Part shown: in pieces, positions 52,790 through 61,144 of the stretch
Layout of the letters: each line of letters begins with the position of its first letter
Position numbering within the stretch: the first letter of the stretch is position 1
Assembly: GCF_000964465.1 (NCBI RefSeq)
Contig: NZ_BANH01000024.1
Span: 62,001 to 126,000, forward strand
Length of the DNA stretch: 64,000 nt
Source of the DNA: Gluconobacter thailandicus F149-1 = NBRC 100600
GTDB taxonomy: Bacteria; Pseudomonadota; Alphaproteobacteria; Acetobacterales; Acetobacteraceae
Direction of reading: 5' to 3'
Made by a program: the position numbers and the translations under genes
Notes under the pieces: generated by a model
The model's input: the letters and a program-made list of their open reading frames with translations, nothing else
What the model was told of the DNA's origin: nothing
Database searches by the model: none

Positions 52790-52820
52790 AACTGTCACCT
52801 GAGCTTCACACTAGGTTCAC
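52781..52820 (+). promoter_or_regulatory. probable Pho box (four half-sites) for TonB receptor 3 and GDPD
   Basis: Four 7-bp elements begin exactly 11 bp apart: GCGTCAT (52781), CTGTCAC (52792), GCTTCAC (52803) and GGTTCAC (52814). PhoB binds tandem 7-bp repeats (consensus CTGTCAT) with 4-bp spacers, so repeat unit, period and sequence all fit. A possible -10 (TATTGC, 52834) lies 13 bp after the last repeat. The start codon is at 52888. Confidence 0.72.
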
Positions 52821-52887
52821 ACACACCTCAGAGTATTGCGCTTAGTTTCCGCCCGTTTCGATTCTGGCTCGTTACGGGAAGACCACC

Positions 52888-55266
52888 ATGCCTTCAAAGT
52901 TCAAGCGCAACAAAGGGTTGCTCTTTCTTTTCTGTTCTCCGTTAGCAGTGTGCATGGCGCTGCCATCTGCTCAGGGTGCCGATGCTCCCAAAGCGGGTAA
53001 GAAACATACCGCATCCCATAAAGCCGCAGATGTAGCGGGCGGTTCCGAGCAGCTTGTGATCACCGCCAAGCGTACCCGTTCCGAACAGACACTCGGCCGC
53101 GTCCAGATGCAGCGTATTCTGCCTGGTGTGAACCCCATCAAGGCCCTCCAGATCCTGCCTGGCGTCGTGTTCAACAACGCTGATCCTTGGGGCAACAACG
53201 AGCAGAATTCTTCCCTGTACGTGCATGGTTTTGCCAAGGAACAGCTTGGTTATACGCTGGATGGCATTCCCCTCGGCGATCAGGCCTATGGCAACTACAA
53301 CGGCCTGTCCCCGCAGCGCGCCGCCATCAGTGAGAATATCGGATCAGCCTCCATTGCCACCGGTGCAGGTGGTCTTGGAACAGCGTCGACGTCCAATCTT
53401 GGCGGTACACTCGAGTTTGCAACGCAGGATCCGCTGCGCAAGCGCGGCGCCCAGATCGAACAGGTTTTCGGAAGCTGGTCCACGTTCCGCACCTTTGCCC
53501 GTCTCGATACGGGTGAATTCGGAAACGGCAACTCGGCTTATGTCTCCTTCGCCCGTCAGGATGCCCGCGCGTGGGACTTTGCAGGCCATCAGGGCGGCTA
53601 TCAGGTCAACGCCAAGTTCGTTCACCACAGCGCGCACGATCACTTCTCCGCATTCTTCGACTGGTCCCAGAAAGTTGAGCCAAACGAAGACAGTGTGACG
53701 CTGCCGCAGGGTTACGGCACATATGTCCGTCCGTTCACATATCCGAATTACAATTATGCGAAGTCCTACATCAATTCAGCCGAATACAAGAATGCCGGTC
53801 TGAATTACCGCAATTACTATTCCGCGGCCCAACGCGAGGACTTCCTTGCATACGCCAAGTGGACACATGATTTCAGTGCTGACCTGCACTGGGACAACTC
53901 AATCTATTATCACCATGATCTCGGTGAGGGCGTCGTTGCAGGGCCCATCACGGCAGCGGGCCTGCCAACACTGTTTGCAGCCTACTTCCCCGGGCAGGAC
54001 CTCAGCACGGTCTTCGGTGGTTCCGGCTATGCAACCCGCACGACGGAATACTGGGACAACCGTGGCGGCCTGATTTCCACCCTGCGCTACCATCTCGGCA
54101 AGCATTCCATCGAAGTTGGCGGCTGGTATGAGCGCAACAACAATACCCAGGCTCGCCGCTGGTACCCGCTGGATGCCAACAACCCGACCACACCGTATGA
54201 GCGTCAGCAGAACGCCCTGATCGACCAGTACACGAACAATTTCTATACCAATACGTTCGTAACGCACCTTCAGGACAACTGGCAGATTTCCAAAAATTTC
54301 TCACTGGCTGCCGGCTTCAAATCCGAACTGGTCTACACGAACGGCACCCTGCCCGTCGCCGCCAAGCCTGGCTCCCTGTCTCCGTCCTACGCCGTGACAG
54401 CTCCGGGCGGCACGATTGCTGCAGAGCGTCCGTTCCTGCCGTCCTTCGGTGCCGTCTGGAACATCACGCCGAACGAACAGTGGTTCGCCACCATTCAGGA
54501 AAACATGCGGTCCTTCCAGAACGCAGGCTATGGCAATGCAACTCCATGGGGCGCAACCAGCCAGGCCGCTTTTGAAGAGTTCAAGAAGAACGGCAAGCCG
54601 GAAACATCATGGACCTACGAAACCGGTCTGCGTGAGCACCGCCAGATCCACCTTGGCCCGCTGACCTCCATCGAAGGCCAGCTTTCCTACTATCACGTTC
54701 ACTTCTCGAACCGTCTGCTGGCTGTTGCCACAACACAGACCCTGTCTTCCATCGTAGGCTCTGCCACCACACTGGCGAACGTCGGTTCCGTCACAACCGA
54801 TGGTATGGACTTCTCTTTCACGACCCATTTTGGCGAACATTTCTCGCTCTACAACGGCCTGTCCTATAACAAGTCCACCTACAACGATAACTACAGCACC
54901 GGCACGACAACCGTGCGGACTGCTGGAAAGAACGTTGTGGGTATGCCTGCCTGGTCCGAAAAGTTCGTGTTCAGCACCAACTGGGGCAACGCTTACGGCC
55001 AGTTCATCGGTGTCGTGACCGGCAAGCGCTATGCGACCTACACGAACGACATGTATGCCGCGCCGTTCGCGCAGTTTGACATGAACGCTGGCTACACATT
55101 CCACGGCATCCCGCACATTGCGGCCCTGCGCGTACAGGGTAACATCACCAACCTGACCAACACCCGCGCCTGGTCCACCATCAACGCGACCCAGACGTCC
55201 GGTCAGTTCAGTGCCTTCCCGGTTGCCCCACGCAGCTTTTTCCTGACACTGAACGCCACACTGTAA
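52888..55266 (+). CDS. TonB-dependent outer-membrane receptor 3, probably phosphate-starvation controlled
   Basis: A 792-residue protein with the signal KFKRNKGLLFLFCSPLAVC ending near AQG-AD. The TonB-box-like segment is EQLVITAKR. The plug (KALQILPGVVFNNADPWG, SLYVHGFAKEQLGYTLDGIP, TSNLGGTLEFATQDP) is followed by a 22-strand barrel ending RSFFLTLNATL. A GDPD gene follows after 10 bp and a Pho-box-like array lies upstream. The likely cargo is therefore a phosphorus-containing organic compound, for example a glycerophosphodiester or a phytate-like molecule; this is inference from context. Confidence 0.9.
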   Translation: MPSKFKRNKGLLFLFCSPLAVCMALPSAQGADAPKAGKKHTASHKAADVAGGSEQLVITAKRTRSEQTLGRVQMQRILPGVNPIKALQILPGVVFNNADPWGNNEQNSSLYVHGFAKEQLGYTLDGIPLGDQAYGNYNGLSPQRAAISENIGSASIATGAGGLGTASTSNLGGTLEFATQDPLRKRGAQIEQVFGSWSTFRTFARLDTGEFGNGNSAYVSFARQDARAWDFAGHQGGYQVNAKFVHHSAHDHFSAFFDWSQKVEPNEDSVTLPQGYGTYVRPFTYPNYNYAKSYINSAEYKNAGLNYRNYYSAAQREDFLAYAKWTHDFSADLHWDNSIYYHHDLGEGVVAGPITAAGLPTLFAAYFPGQDLSTVFGGSGYATRTTEYWDNRGGLISTLRYHLGKHSIEVGGWYERNNNTQARRWYPLDANNPTTPYERQQNALIDQYTNNFYTNTFVTHLQDNWQISKNFSLAAGFKSELVYTNGTLPVAAKPGSLSPSYAVTAPGGTIAAERPFLPSFGAVWNITPNEQWFATIQENMRSFQNAGYGNATPWGATSQAAFEEFKKNGKPETSWTYETGLREHRQIHLGPLTSIEGQLSYYHVHFSNRLLAVATTQTLSSIVGSATTLANVGSVTTDGMDFSFTTHFGEHFSLYNGLSYNKSTYNDNYSTGTTTVRTAGKNVVGMPAWSEKFVFSTNWGNAYGQFIGVVTGKRYATYTNDMYAAPFAQFDMNAGYTFHGIPHIAALRVQGNITNLTNTRAWSTINATQTSGQFSAFPVAPRSFFLTLNATL

Positions 55267-55276
55267 GGACTGCTCC

Positions 55277-56389
55277 ATGCTGACGCGCCGCCGCACTATG
55301 GGTCTGCTTTCCGTAGCCCTCCCTGCCCTTCACCTGAGCCGCCCTGCAAAGGCGGCTTCCTCTCTGGCCCCAAAGCCACTGGTGTTTGCCCATCGCGGTG
55401 CGTCGGCCCTCCGTCCCGAACACACACTGGGCGCTTATGCCAAGGCGATGCTGGATGGTGCCGATTTCATCGAACCCGATCTGGTCATGACGAAAGATGG
55501 CCATCTGGTCGTTCGCCACGAAAGCAACATTGCAGACACCACAGACGTTGCAGACCATCCGGAATTCGCTGACCGCAAAAAGGCCGTTACCATCGATGGT
55601 CAAAAGCAGACCGGCTGGTTCACGACAGACTTTACCCTCGCGGAACTCAAAACACTCCGTGCCCGCGAGCGTCTGGCCACCCTGCGTGTCCATAACACCC
55701 GCTACAACGACCGCTTCGAAATCCCGACGTTTGAAGAGGTCATTGAAGTTGTCGCTGCTCAGGCTGCGGCTACCGGAAAAACCTTCGGTCTGATCCCGGA
55801 ACTCAAGCATTCCACGCATTTTCACAGCCTTGGTCATGATCCGGAAGCAATCTTCCTGAAGACCATCGCGGCTCACGAATATACGCGTCAGGCCCCGCTC
55901 GAAATCCAGTCTTTCGAGACGTCCAACCTCGCCCGTATCCGGGAGCAGGCACTGGCCATCAATCCACAGACACGGCTGATGCTTCTGATGGGGGAGCGCA
56001 AACAGGTTCCCCCCGACCTGACCGCAGCAGGCAAGACGACAACCTTTGGTGATCTGATGACGCCGGACGGCCTCAAGGATGTCCGCCGCTATGCGGACGT
56101 CATCGGCCCGTCCAACGCGGATCTGATCCCGCGCGATTCAAAGGGCACGTGGCTTGAACCCAGCACGCTTGTGGATGACGCTCATCGCGCAGGGTTGCTT
56201 GTTCATTCCTACACGGCCCGTCCGGAAAACTATTTCCTTCCAGCTCAACTGCGGAATGACGCAGGCCCGGCAGCCCGCAATCCGGAAGGCATGATTGCAG
56301 AAGTCCGTCGCTATCTGGATATGGGGATCGACGGGTTCTTCACGGATGACCCGGCACTTGGTCGACAGCTTGTAGATACGACCTTCTGA
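55277..56389 (+). CDS. glpQ: exported glycerophosphodiester phosphodiesterase
   Basis: A 370-residue GDPD with a Tat-like signal (MLTRRRTMGLLSVALPALHL, cleavage near AKA-AS). The catalytic residues are visible: H39-R40 and E48 in FAHRGASALRPEHT, metal Glu65 and Asp67 in FIEPDLVMT, and H81 in LVVRHE. The TIM-barrel closes with DGFFTDDPALG. Periplasmic GlpQ cleaves glycerophosphodiesters to glycerol-3-phosphate and an alcohol. With the receptor upstream it forms a two-gene unit under the presumed Pho box. A strong terminator follows. Confidence 0.92.
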   Translation: MLTRRRTMGLLSVALPALHLSRPAKAASSLAPKPLVFAHRGASALRPEHTLGAYAKAMLDGADFIEPDLVMTKDGHLVVRHESNIADTTDVADHPEFADRKKAVTIDGQKQTGWFTTDFTLAELKTLRARERLATLRVHNTRYNDRFEIPTFEEVIEVVAAQAAATGKTFGLIPELKHSTHFHSLGHDPEAIFLKTIAAHEYTRQAPLEIQSFETSNLARIREQALAINPQTRLMLLMGERKQVPPDLTAAGKTTTFGDLMTPDGLKDVRRYADVIGPSNADLIPRDSKGTWLEPSTLVDDAHRAGLLVHSYTARPENYFLPAQLRNDAGPAARNPEGMIAEVRRYLDMGIDGFFTDDPALGRQLVDTTF

Positions 56390-56411
56390 ATCAGAAATTT
56401 TCCGCTCCCTG

Positions 56412-56466
56412 AAAAAGCGGTGTCAGATCTGCCTTTATTTTGCCGGTTGATCTGACACCGCTTTTT
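56412..56466. terminator. terminator after glpQ
   Basis: An 18-bp perfect stem (56412-56429 with 56449-56466) and 19-nt loop have A-run and T-run flanks. The remaining 239-bp gap (56390-56628) shows nothing else. Confidence 0.9.
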
Positions 56467-56628
56467 TATTCTGGGGCCTGCCGCCTTCTCCAATACGGAT
56501 CACTCCAGTTCGACGAGCCAGAACACAAAGCCTGTTTCAATTAAAACATGTCTGGGACGACGAAAGCCGCCCATAGCGGGCTTTCTTTCCGCTACCTCAT
56601 CAGGAACAGTCCGCCTGAAGGAGGCAGC

Positions 56629-56979
56629 ATGTCCTTTCGAGTTCTTGCAATTCTCGTACTGACCCTTATCTGCCCTGTCGTGGCTTTTGGAGCGTGCATG
56701 AGAGACGCCATCCCTATGTCTCTCCCCATTCAACGGATGGATGAACGGTTGCAGGATCTGACCCACAGCACTGGCTGCTTCATTCAGGTGGAACCGAATT
56801 TACTTGGAAATCTGAAAGCCCCGGCACTTTCAGGAAAGCTGACCGCCAAACAGGCGCTTCGGCAGTCCCTCAAAGGGAGCCGCCTGAAGTTCCATTTTGT
56901 AAAGGATCACTGGCAAATCACATCGACACGCAGGGCGGACGATCACCCGATCCACGATTCATTCGTCCAGCCCTGGTAA
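56629..56979 (+). CDS. stand-alone exported STN-domain protein
   Basis: A 116-residue protein from the ATG at 56629, preceded by a near-perfect GAAGGAGG. The signal is MSFRVLAILVLTLICPVVAFG. The rest is one secretin/TonB short N-terminal (STN) domain: ISLPIQR-like start (MSLPIQRMDERLQDLTHSTGC), FIQVEPNLLG, ALSGKLTAKQALRQSLKGS, LKFHFVKDHWQI. STN domains normally sit at the N-terminus of FecA-type receptors, secretins or FecR-type anti-sigma factors. Here nothing follows. It could bind a sensor or a receptor in trans. No sigma/anti-sigma genes are near. Confidence 0.78.
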   Translation: MSFRVLAILVLTLICPVVAFGACMRDAIPMSLPIQRMDERLQDLTHSTGCFIQVEPNLLGNLKAPALSGKLTAKQALRQSLKGSRLKFHFVKDHWQITSTRRADDHPIHDSFVQPW

Positions 56980-56988
56980 GCGCGACCT

Positions 56989-57516
56989 TTAGCCGAGCTT
57001 GAAATGTTTGATGATTGCCTTGTTGAAGGCAGGAAGATCATCCGGGCAGCGAGAGAATACATAAGGCCCGTCTGTCACAACTTCCGTGTCCACCCAGTCC
57101 GCGCCAGCACTCTGGAAATCGGTTTTGATGGCAGGCCACGATGTTACGGTGCGACCGCGCAGTTCATTCACTTCAATCAGTGTCTGCGCACCATGGCAGA
57201 TTGCCGCGATCGGCTTGTTGGCCTTCACGAACTCCTTCACAAACGCCACAACATCCCTGTTCATACGCAGGGCATCCGGTGAAGCCAGTCCACCCGGAAG
57301 CAGAAGGGCATCAAAATCCGAAGCCTTCGCATCAGCAATGGCCAGATCCGCACGGATTTTATTCGACGGATAGATGTCCTTGTTAACAGCCTGGAACTCG
57401 CCCGTTTTCAGCGAAATCACGGTGACAGTCGCCCCAGCTTTTTCCAGTGCATCTTTCGGAGACGTCAGTTCGATTTCTTCAAGGCCATCCGTGGCCAGTG
57501 CAGCAACTTTAACCAT
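56989..57516 (-). CDS. DJ-1/PfpI family protein (type 1 glutamine-amidotransferase-like)
   Basis: A 175-residue protein with the fold marks VAALATDGLEEIELTSPKDAL (active-site Glu), DFDALLLPGGLASPDALR and the nucleophile elbow AAICHGAQTLIE (Cys). Family members act as glyoxalases/deglycases, chaperones or intracellular peptidases. The nearby aldehyde dehydrogenase (upstream, same strand) supports a role against reactive carbonyls, which is inference. It is cytoplasmic and of normal length. A terminator separates it from aldA, so it may rely on readthrough or its own promoter. Confidence 0.87.
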   Translation of the reverse strand: MVKVAALATDGLEEIELTSPKDALEKAGATVTVISLKTGEFQAVNKDIYPSNKIRADLAIADAKASDFDALLLPGGLASPDALRMNRDVVAFVKEFVKANKPIAAICHGAQTLIEVNELRGRTVTSWPAIKTDFQSAGADWVDTEVVTDGPYVFSRCPDDLPAFNKAIIKHFKLG

Positions 57517-57540
57517 GTTCCCGGTCCTTTCATGAAAAAA

Positions 57541-57563
57541 GGCAGCCCGATTTCCGGGCTGCC
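57541..57563 (-). terminator. terminator after the aldehyde dehydrogenase gene
   Basis: A 9-bp perfect stem (GGCAGCCCG with CGGGCTGCC) has a 5-nt loop. The A-run 57535-57540 forms a T-run on the minus strand. Confidence 0.85.
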
Positions 57564-57573
57564 CTCAGAGAAA

Positions 57574-59016
57574 TCAGGCGTTGAGGTAAACCGTCTTGGT
57601 CTGCACATAGGCTTCCAGCCCATGCTGTCCGTCCTCACCGCCAAGGCCACTTTCCTTGTAGCCATGGTGGAAGCCCTGCGGTGCTTCGCCGCCCGGACGG
57701 TTCACATAGACCTCACCGAACTCCAGTTCGCGGGTCATGCGCAGAATGCGACCCAGATCCTTTGTGAAAAGATACGCTGACAGCCCGTAACGGCAGTCAT
57801 TGGCCCAGGCGAGAGCCTGATCAAAGTCTTTCACCTTGATAAGGGACATGACCGGGCCGAAGACTTCGTTATGGACGATGTCCATATCCTGCGAGACATC
57901 CGTCAGCAGGGTCGGCGCATAGAAATAGCCTTTGTCGTACACACCGCCCGTCAGGCGCTTGCCCCCGGTTTCCAGCTTGGCACCCTGCTTGACGGCCTTT
58001 TCAACAATTTCATGAACCTTCTTCAGTTCATCCTCACTGACCTTCGGCCCCATATCCGTTTCCGGATCAGTCGGCAGACCCACCTTCAGTGCCCCGATCT
58101 TCTGACGAACCTTCTGAACGAATTCGTCATAGACGGCTTCATGAATGTAAGTGCGCTCATTGCAGGTGCAGACCTGCCCCGTGTTCATGAAACGGGACTG
58201 CACAGCGGCCTCGGCAGCTTTTTCCAGATCGGCATCTTCCATGACGAGGAAAGGTGCCTTGCCTCCCAGTTCCAGCCGAACTTCCTTCAACGTTTCCGCC
58301 GCCGCAGCCATGATCTTCTTACCCGCCGGGGTAGAACCCGTCATGGTGATGAGCTTGACGTCCGGATGCGCCACCAGTGGTACGCCAACCTCCGGCCCGT
58401 CACCCGTGACAATATTCACGACACCCCTGGGGATTTCCGCTTCCTCAACCAGCTTCGCCAGGTGCAGCGATGCGAGAGGCGTCAACTCATGAGGCTTCAC
58501 GACAATCGTGTTACCCGCGGCGATAGCAGGACCAATCTTGCGGGCACAGAGCGCAAGCGGGAAATTCCACGCCGTTATGGCACCAATAACGCCCAGCGGA
58601 ACACGGTCGATCAGGATCTTCTCGTCAGGCGTGCTCCCCGGAATGATTTCACCCTGAAGCCGCAGGGTGTTTTCCGCGGCAAATCGCAGAAGCCCGATCG
58701 CAAAATCAACTTCAACACGGGCTTCCTGGAGCGGCTTGCCCATTTCAGACGTGATGGTTTCGGCCAGCTTCTCTTTGTCGCGCTTCACAAGATCCTTGAG
58801 AGCATGAACGTAATCCGCACGTTCCGTAGCCGTCTTGCGGCTCCATGCAGGAAAGGCAGCCTTGGCAGCGGCAACAGCCCTGTCGAGATCCGCTTCTCCA
58901 CCGCGAGCAGCCTGACCCACCGTTTCTTTGGTTGCTGGGTTTTCGACGGAAATCCATTCGTTGGTTTCCGGAGTGACCCATTCGTTATTGATAAAGAGAT
59001 CGTATTTTATAGCCAC
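57574..59016 (-). CDS. aldA: NAD(P)-dependent aldehyde dehydrogenase (AldA-like)
   Basis: A 480-residue cytoplasmic aldehyde dehydrogenase. Key features are ITAWNFPLALCARKIGPAI (cofactor binding), MTGSTPAGKKIM, the general-base Glu in LELGGKAPFLVM and nucleophile Cys in NTGQVCTCNERTYIHE. FGEVYVNRPGGEAPQGFHHGYKESG is also present. The double-Cys QVCTCNER and the C-terminal region resemble lactaldehyde/glycolaldehyde dehydrogenase AldA more than betaine or succinate-semialdehyde enzymes. The LysR gene lies directly upstream on the same strand, and the gap holds an inverted repeat. Confidence 0.88.
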   Translation of the reverse strand: MAIKYDLFINNEWVTPETNEWISVENPATKETVGQAARGGEADLDRAVAAAKAAFPAWSRKTATERADYVHALKDLVKRDKEKLAETITSEMGKPLQEARVEVDFAIGLLRFAAENTLRLQGEIIPGSTPDEKILIDRVPLGVIGAITAWNFPLALCARKIGPAIAAGNTIVVKPHELTPLASLHLAKLVEEAEIPRGVVNIVTGDGPEVGVPLVAHPDVKLITMTGSTPAGKKIMAAAAETLKEVRLELGGKAPFLVMEDADLEKAAEAAVQSRFMNTGQVCTCNERTYIHEAVYDEFVQKVRQKIGALKVGLPTDPETDMGPKVSEDELKKVHEIVEKAVKQGAKLETGGKRLTGGVYDKGYFYAPTLLTDVSQDMDIVHNEVFGPVMSLIKVKDFDQALAWANDCRYGLSAYLFTKDLGRILRMTRELEFGEVYVNRPGGEAPQGFHHGYKESGLGGEDGQHGLEAYVQTKTVYLNA

Positions 59017-59129
59017 TGACTGCTCCTGTATTCAGGGCGGCGCATCCTGCGCTGTACCAGATCAGACGCATGAGACTGCCACCGGTTCAGTCGATGACCG
59101 GAGACTGACAAAAGCCATAGATGATTAAA

Positions 59130-59158
59130 AGTGATGATAAATCAGTGTATCATTCACT
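59130..59158. promoter_or_regulatory. inverted repeat in the aldA promoter region
   Basis: AGTGATGAT (59130-59138) pairs with ATCATTCACT (59149-59158), with one bulged base. The inner TGAT/ATCA symmetry is separated by 10 bp. This AT-rich site about 115 bp before aldA is a candidate binding site for the adjacent LysR regulator. Confidence 0.45.
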
Positions 59159-59232
59159 ATTTGTGATTAACTGACTGCTGTCTTCAGACTGTCCACAAAT
59201 ATCTGGCCCAATGGACCCAATCCCGGCTCACG

Positions 59233-60027
59233 CTAGACGGCATAAATGTCGCTTCCTTGCAGATCATCCGGATACAGCACGTTCACATCCGCATGTCGTT
59301 CCGCTTTCAGGACCGAAAGAACGCTCTGAGGGATACAGGAAATTCCCAGTCCAGCTTCCACGCAGGCCAGGATGACATCATAGGACTCGATGGTATGAAT
59401 AAGACCACCACCCACACCGCCCTCTTCCAGCCAGGCCTCGAAATACCGCCGATACAGGCAGTCCGTGTTGAACAGAAAAACAGCCTGTCCAGACTGTAAA
59501 GCATCCTGACCTTTCGGCAGAACAATCGCCAGACGCTCCCGAAAGGCAAAAGCGCTACCCATCATCGGATGCTCGATCGGCCCATCTGTCAGGGCCAGAT
59601 CGATGTCTCCATCCATCAGCATTCGTTCAAGTGTATCTGTCGGCCGGATCAGAACCCTGATTTCCACACCCGGTGCTGAAGCAAGAAGCCGGGGAACGCG
59701 ATCCGGCAGGTATTTCTTTAATGCCACGTCCAGCGCACCAACCGTCAGAACGCCCTTTGGGGTTCCTTCGGAAAACAGATCCGTCAACTGGCGCGCCTGG
59801 TCCACCACGACCTTAGCCTGCTGGTAAAACAACCGCCCTTCCGGTGTCAGAAGCAGGCGGTTTTTTTCACGTGCAAAAAGTTCCTGCCCCAGAAGCTGCT
59901 CCAGTTCCCGTAAGCGCGCCGTCACGTTGGACGCCACACAGTTCAGCTTGCGGGATGCTGCCACTACCGTTCCCGTCTCGACGACAGCACAGAACATTTC
60001 CAGCTGTGCAAGACGGAGTGGATTCAT
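59233..60027 (-). CDS. LysR-family transcriptional regulator, ends at an early in-frame TAG
   Basis: A 264-residue protein. The winged HTH covers about 3-62 (RLAQLEMFCAVVETGTVVAASRKLNCVASNVTARLREL), and the effector-binding domain starts near residue 92. The frame stops at TAG (59235-59233) right after SDIYAV. Reading on, 22 more codons follow (REPGLGPLGQ, then IFVDSLKTAVS) to a TAA at 59169-59167. LysR proteins usually have a Trp after this strand, so TGG-to-TAG is the simplest reading. The extended form would have 286 residues, close to the family norm. The truncated protein may still fold. It probably regulates aldA. Confidence 0.85.
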   Translation of the reverse strand: MNPLRLAQLEMFCAVVETGTVVAASRKLNCVASNVTARLRELEQLLGQELFAREKNRLLLTPEGRLFYQQAKVVVDQARQLTDLFSEGTPKGVLTVGALDVALKKYLPDRVPRLLASAPGVEIRVLIRPTDTLERMLMDGDIDLALTDGPIEHPMMGSAFAFRERLAIVLPKGQDALQSGQAVFLFNTDCLYRRYFEAWLEEGGVGGGLIHTIESYDVILACVEAGLGISCIPQSVLSVLKAERHADVNVLYPDDLQGSDIYAV

Positions 60028-60102
60028 GGATGCTTTTTCCTCGGCAGCGGACTCTTATCCCCAGATTCATGGAACATCTCCGGGGACGTCCCTGTGGATC
60101 GT

Positions 60103-60582
60103 TTATGGAGAACTGGGGATCACTTTTGAAAAGGCAGCTTTCCTGCGGAGTCGCACAATGAGCGTATCGAGAGCGGAAAGAAACCGGCTCCGATCAGCTT
60201 TTCCGAAGGATGGATTGTAGGTGTTCACTGTGCCGGTTTCGCGCAGATCGTGCATCAGATCCCGCATGGCCGAGACCATTCCAACGGACCGTTCATCAAT
60301 CTCTTCACCGTTTGGTCGAAGGACTGCCGCCCCCTTATCGAGACACCGGACGGCAAGCGGCACGTCGTTGGTTACAACGATATCGAAGGTCATCGCCTGT
60401 TCCGCAATCCAGTCATCCGCAACGTCCGGGCCTTCCGGCACAACAACGCGCTCGATCAGGGGCGACTGCGGGATATTGATCCAGCGATTGGCAACAACAA
60501 GCGTCTGGAGGCCATAGCGGCCTGCCACACGGTAGATTTCATCTTTTACAGGGCAGGCATCCGCATCAACTAACAGCCGCAT
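60103..60582 (-). CDS. yaiI: YaiI/UPF0178 family protein
   Basis: A 159-residue protein starting MRLLVDADACPVKDEIYRVA (ATG 60582), the standard family beginning. A PIN-like nuclease fold is suggested by the acidic residues VDADACPVK, ADDWIAEQ and VVTNDVPLA. PNGEEIDERSVG is another conserved segment. The function is unknown across bacteria. The start lies 17 bp inside the end of gntK, so it is the last gene of the pentose-phosphate operon by position. Confidence 0.88.
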   Translation of the reverse strand: MRLLVDADACPVKDEIYRVAGRYGLQTLVVANRWINIPQSPLIERVVVPEGPDVADDWIAEQAMTFDIVVTNDVPLAVRCLDKGAAVLRPNGEEIDERSVGMVSAMRDLMHDLRETGTVNTYNPSFGKADRSRFLSALDTLIVRLRRKAAFSKVIPSSP

Positions 60583-61144
60583 GAAGTTCTTTCTGGTTTT
60601 CTTCGTCACGAAAGTGCTGGAGCAGTTTTTCCAGCACGACATCAGGAGGATCTTCGCCGCAAACATGAATGACTGGCTCGTCATCCCCCGGCTCCTCGAA
60701 AGTGGAAAGCTGGCTTGGGAGCAGGCTGGCAGGCATGAAATGACCCTGCCGACGGGCCATGCGATCAGTCAGCGTATCCCGGGCCACGCGGATATGAATG
60801 AATTCAACAGGCAGATCCCGGCGAAGCTGCTCACGATAGATACGCTTGAGGGCAGAACAGGTCAGGACAGCGCCGTGACCCGCTTTCACTTCCCTGCTCA
60901 GCCAGTCATGGCAGAGCTCCAGCCACGGCTTGCGGTCTTCATCCGTCAGGGGCTGACCAGAACTCATCTTGTCGACGTTACTCTGGGGATGGAGCGCATC
61001 CCCTTCCTGAAAATGCCAGCCGAGACGGGTGGCAAGGCCGGTGGCAATCGTTGTCTTACCAGTCCCGGAAACCCCCATCACGACCAGAAACCGCGGCCTG
61101 ATACCCATGGTTCCACCAGACTGGACAGACCCTATGGTTCCCAT
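60566..61144 (-). CDS. gntK: gluconokinase
   Basis: A 192-residue cytoplasmic kinase that phosphorylates gluconate to 6-phosphogluconate. P-loop VVMGVSGTGKTTIA, EGDALHPQSNVDKMSSGQPLTDEDRKPWL and TCSALKRIYREQLR are diagnostic of the GntK family. RQGHFMPASLLPSQLSTFEEP is also typical. The start at 61144 has GGGAGTGGAGCG directly upstream and overlaps rpiA by 13 bp; an ATG at 61108 is an alternative. In Gluconobacter-type metabolism it lets periplasmically made gluconate enter the pentose phosphate pathway. Confidence 0.94.
   Translation of the reverse strand: MGTIGSVQSGGTMGIRPRFLVVMGVSGTGKTTIATGLATRLGWHFQEGDALHPQSNVDKMSSGQPLTDEDRKPWLELCHDWLSREVKAGHGAVLTCSALKRIYREQLRRDLPVEFIHIRVARDTLTDRMARRQGHFMPASLLPSQLSTFEEPGDDEPVIHVCGEDPPDVVLEKLLQHFRDEENQKELHAAVS

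Noticed and set aside
57871-59019. Open frame of 382 codons antisense to aldA
   Set aside because: It lies fully inside an unambiguous aldehyde dehydrogenase gene, and its translation is Arg/His-rich without domain features.
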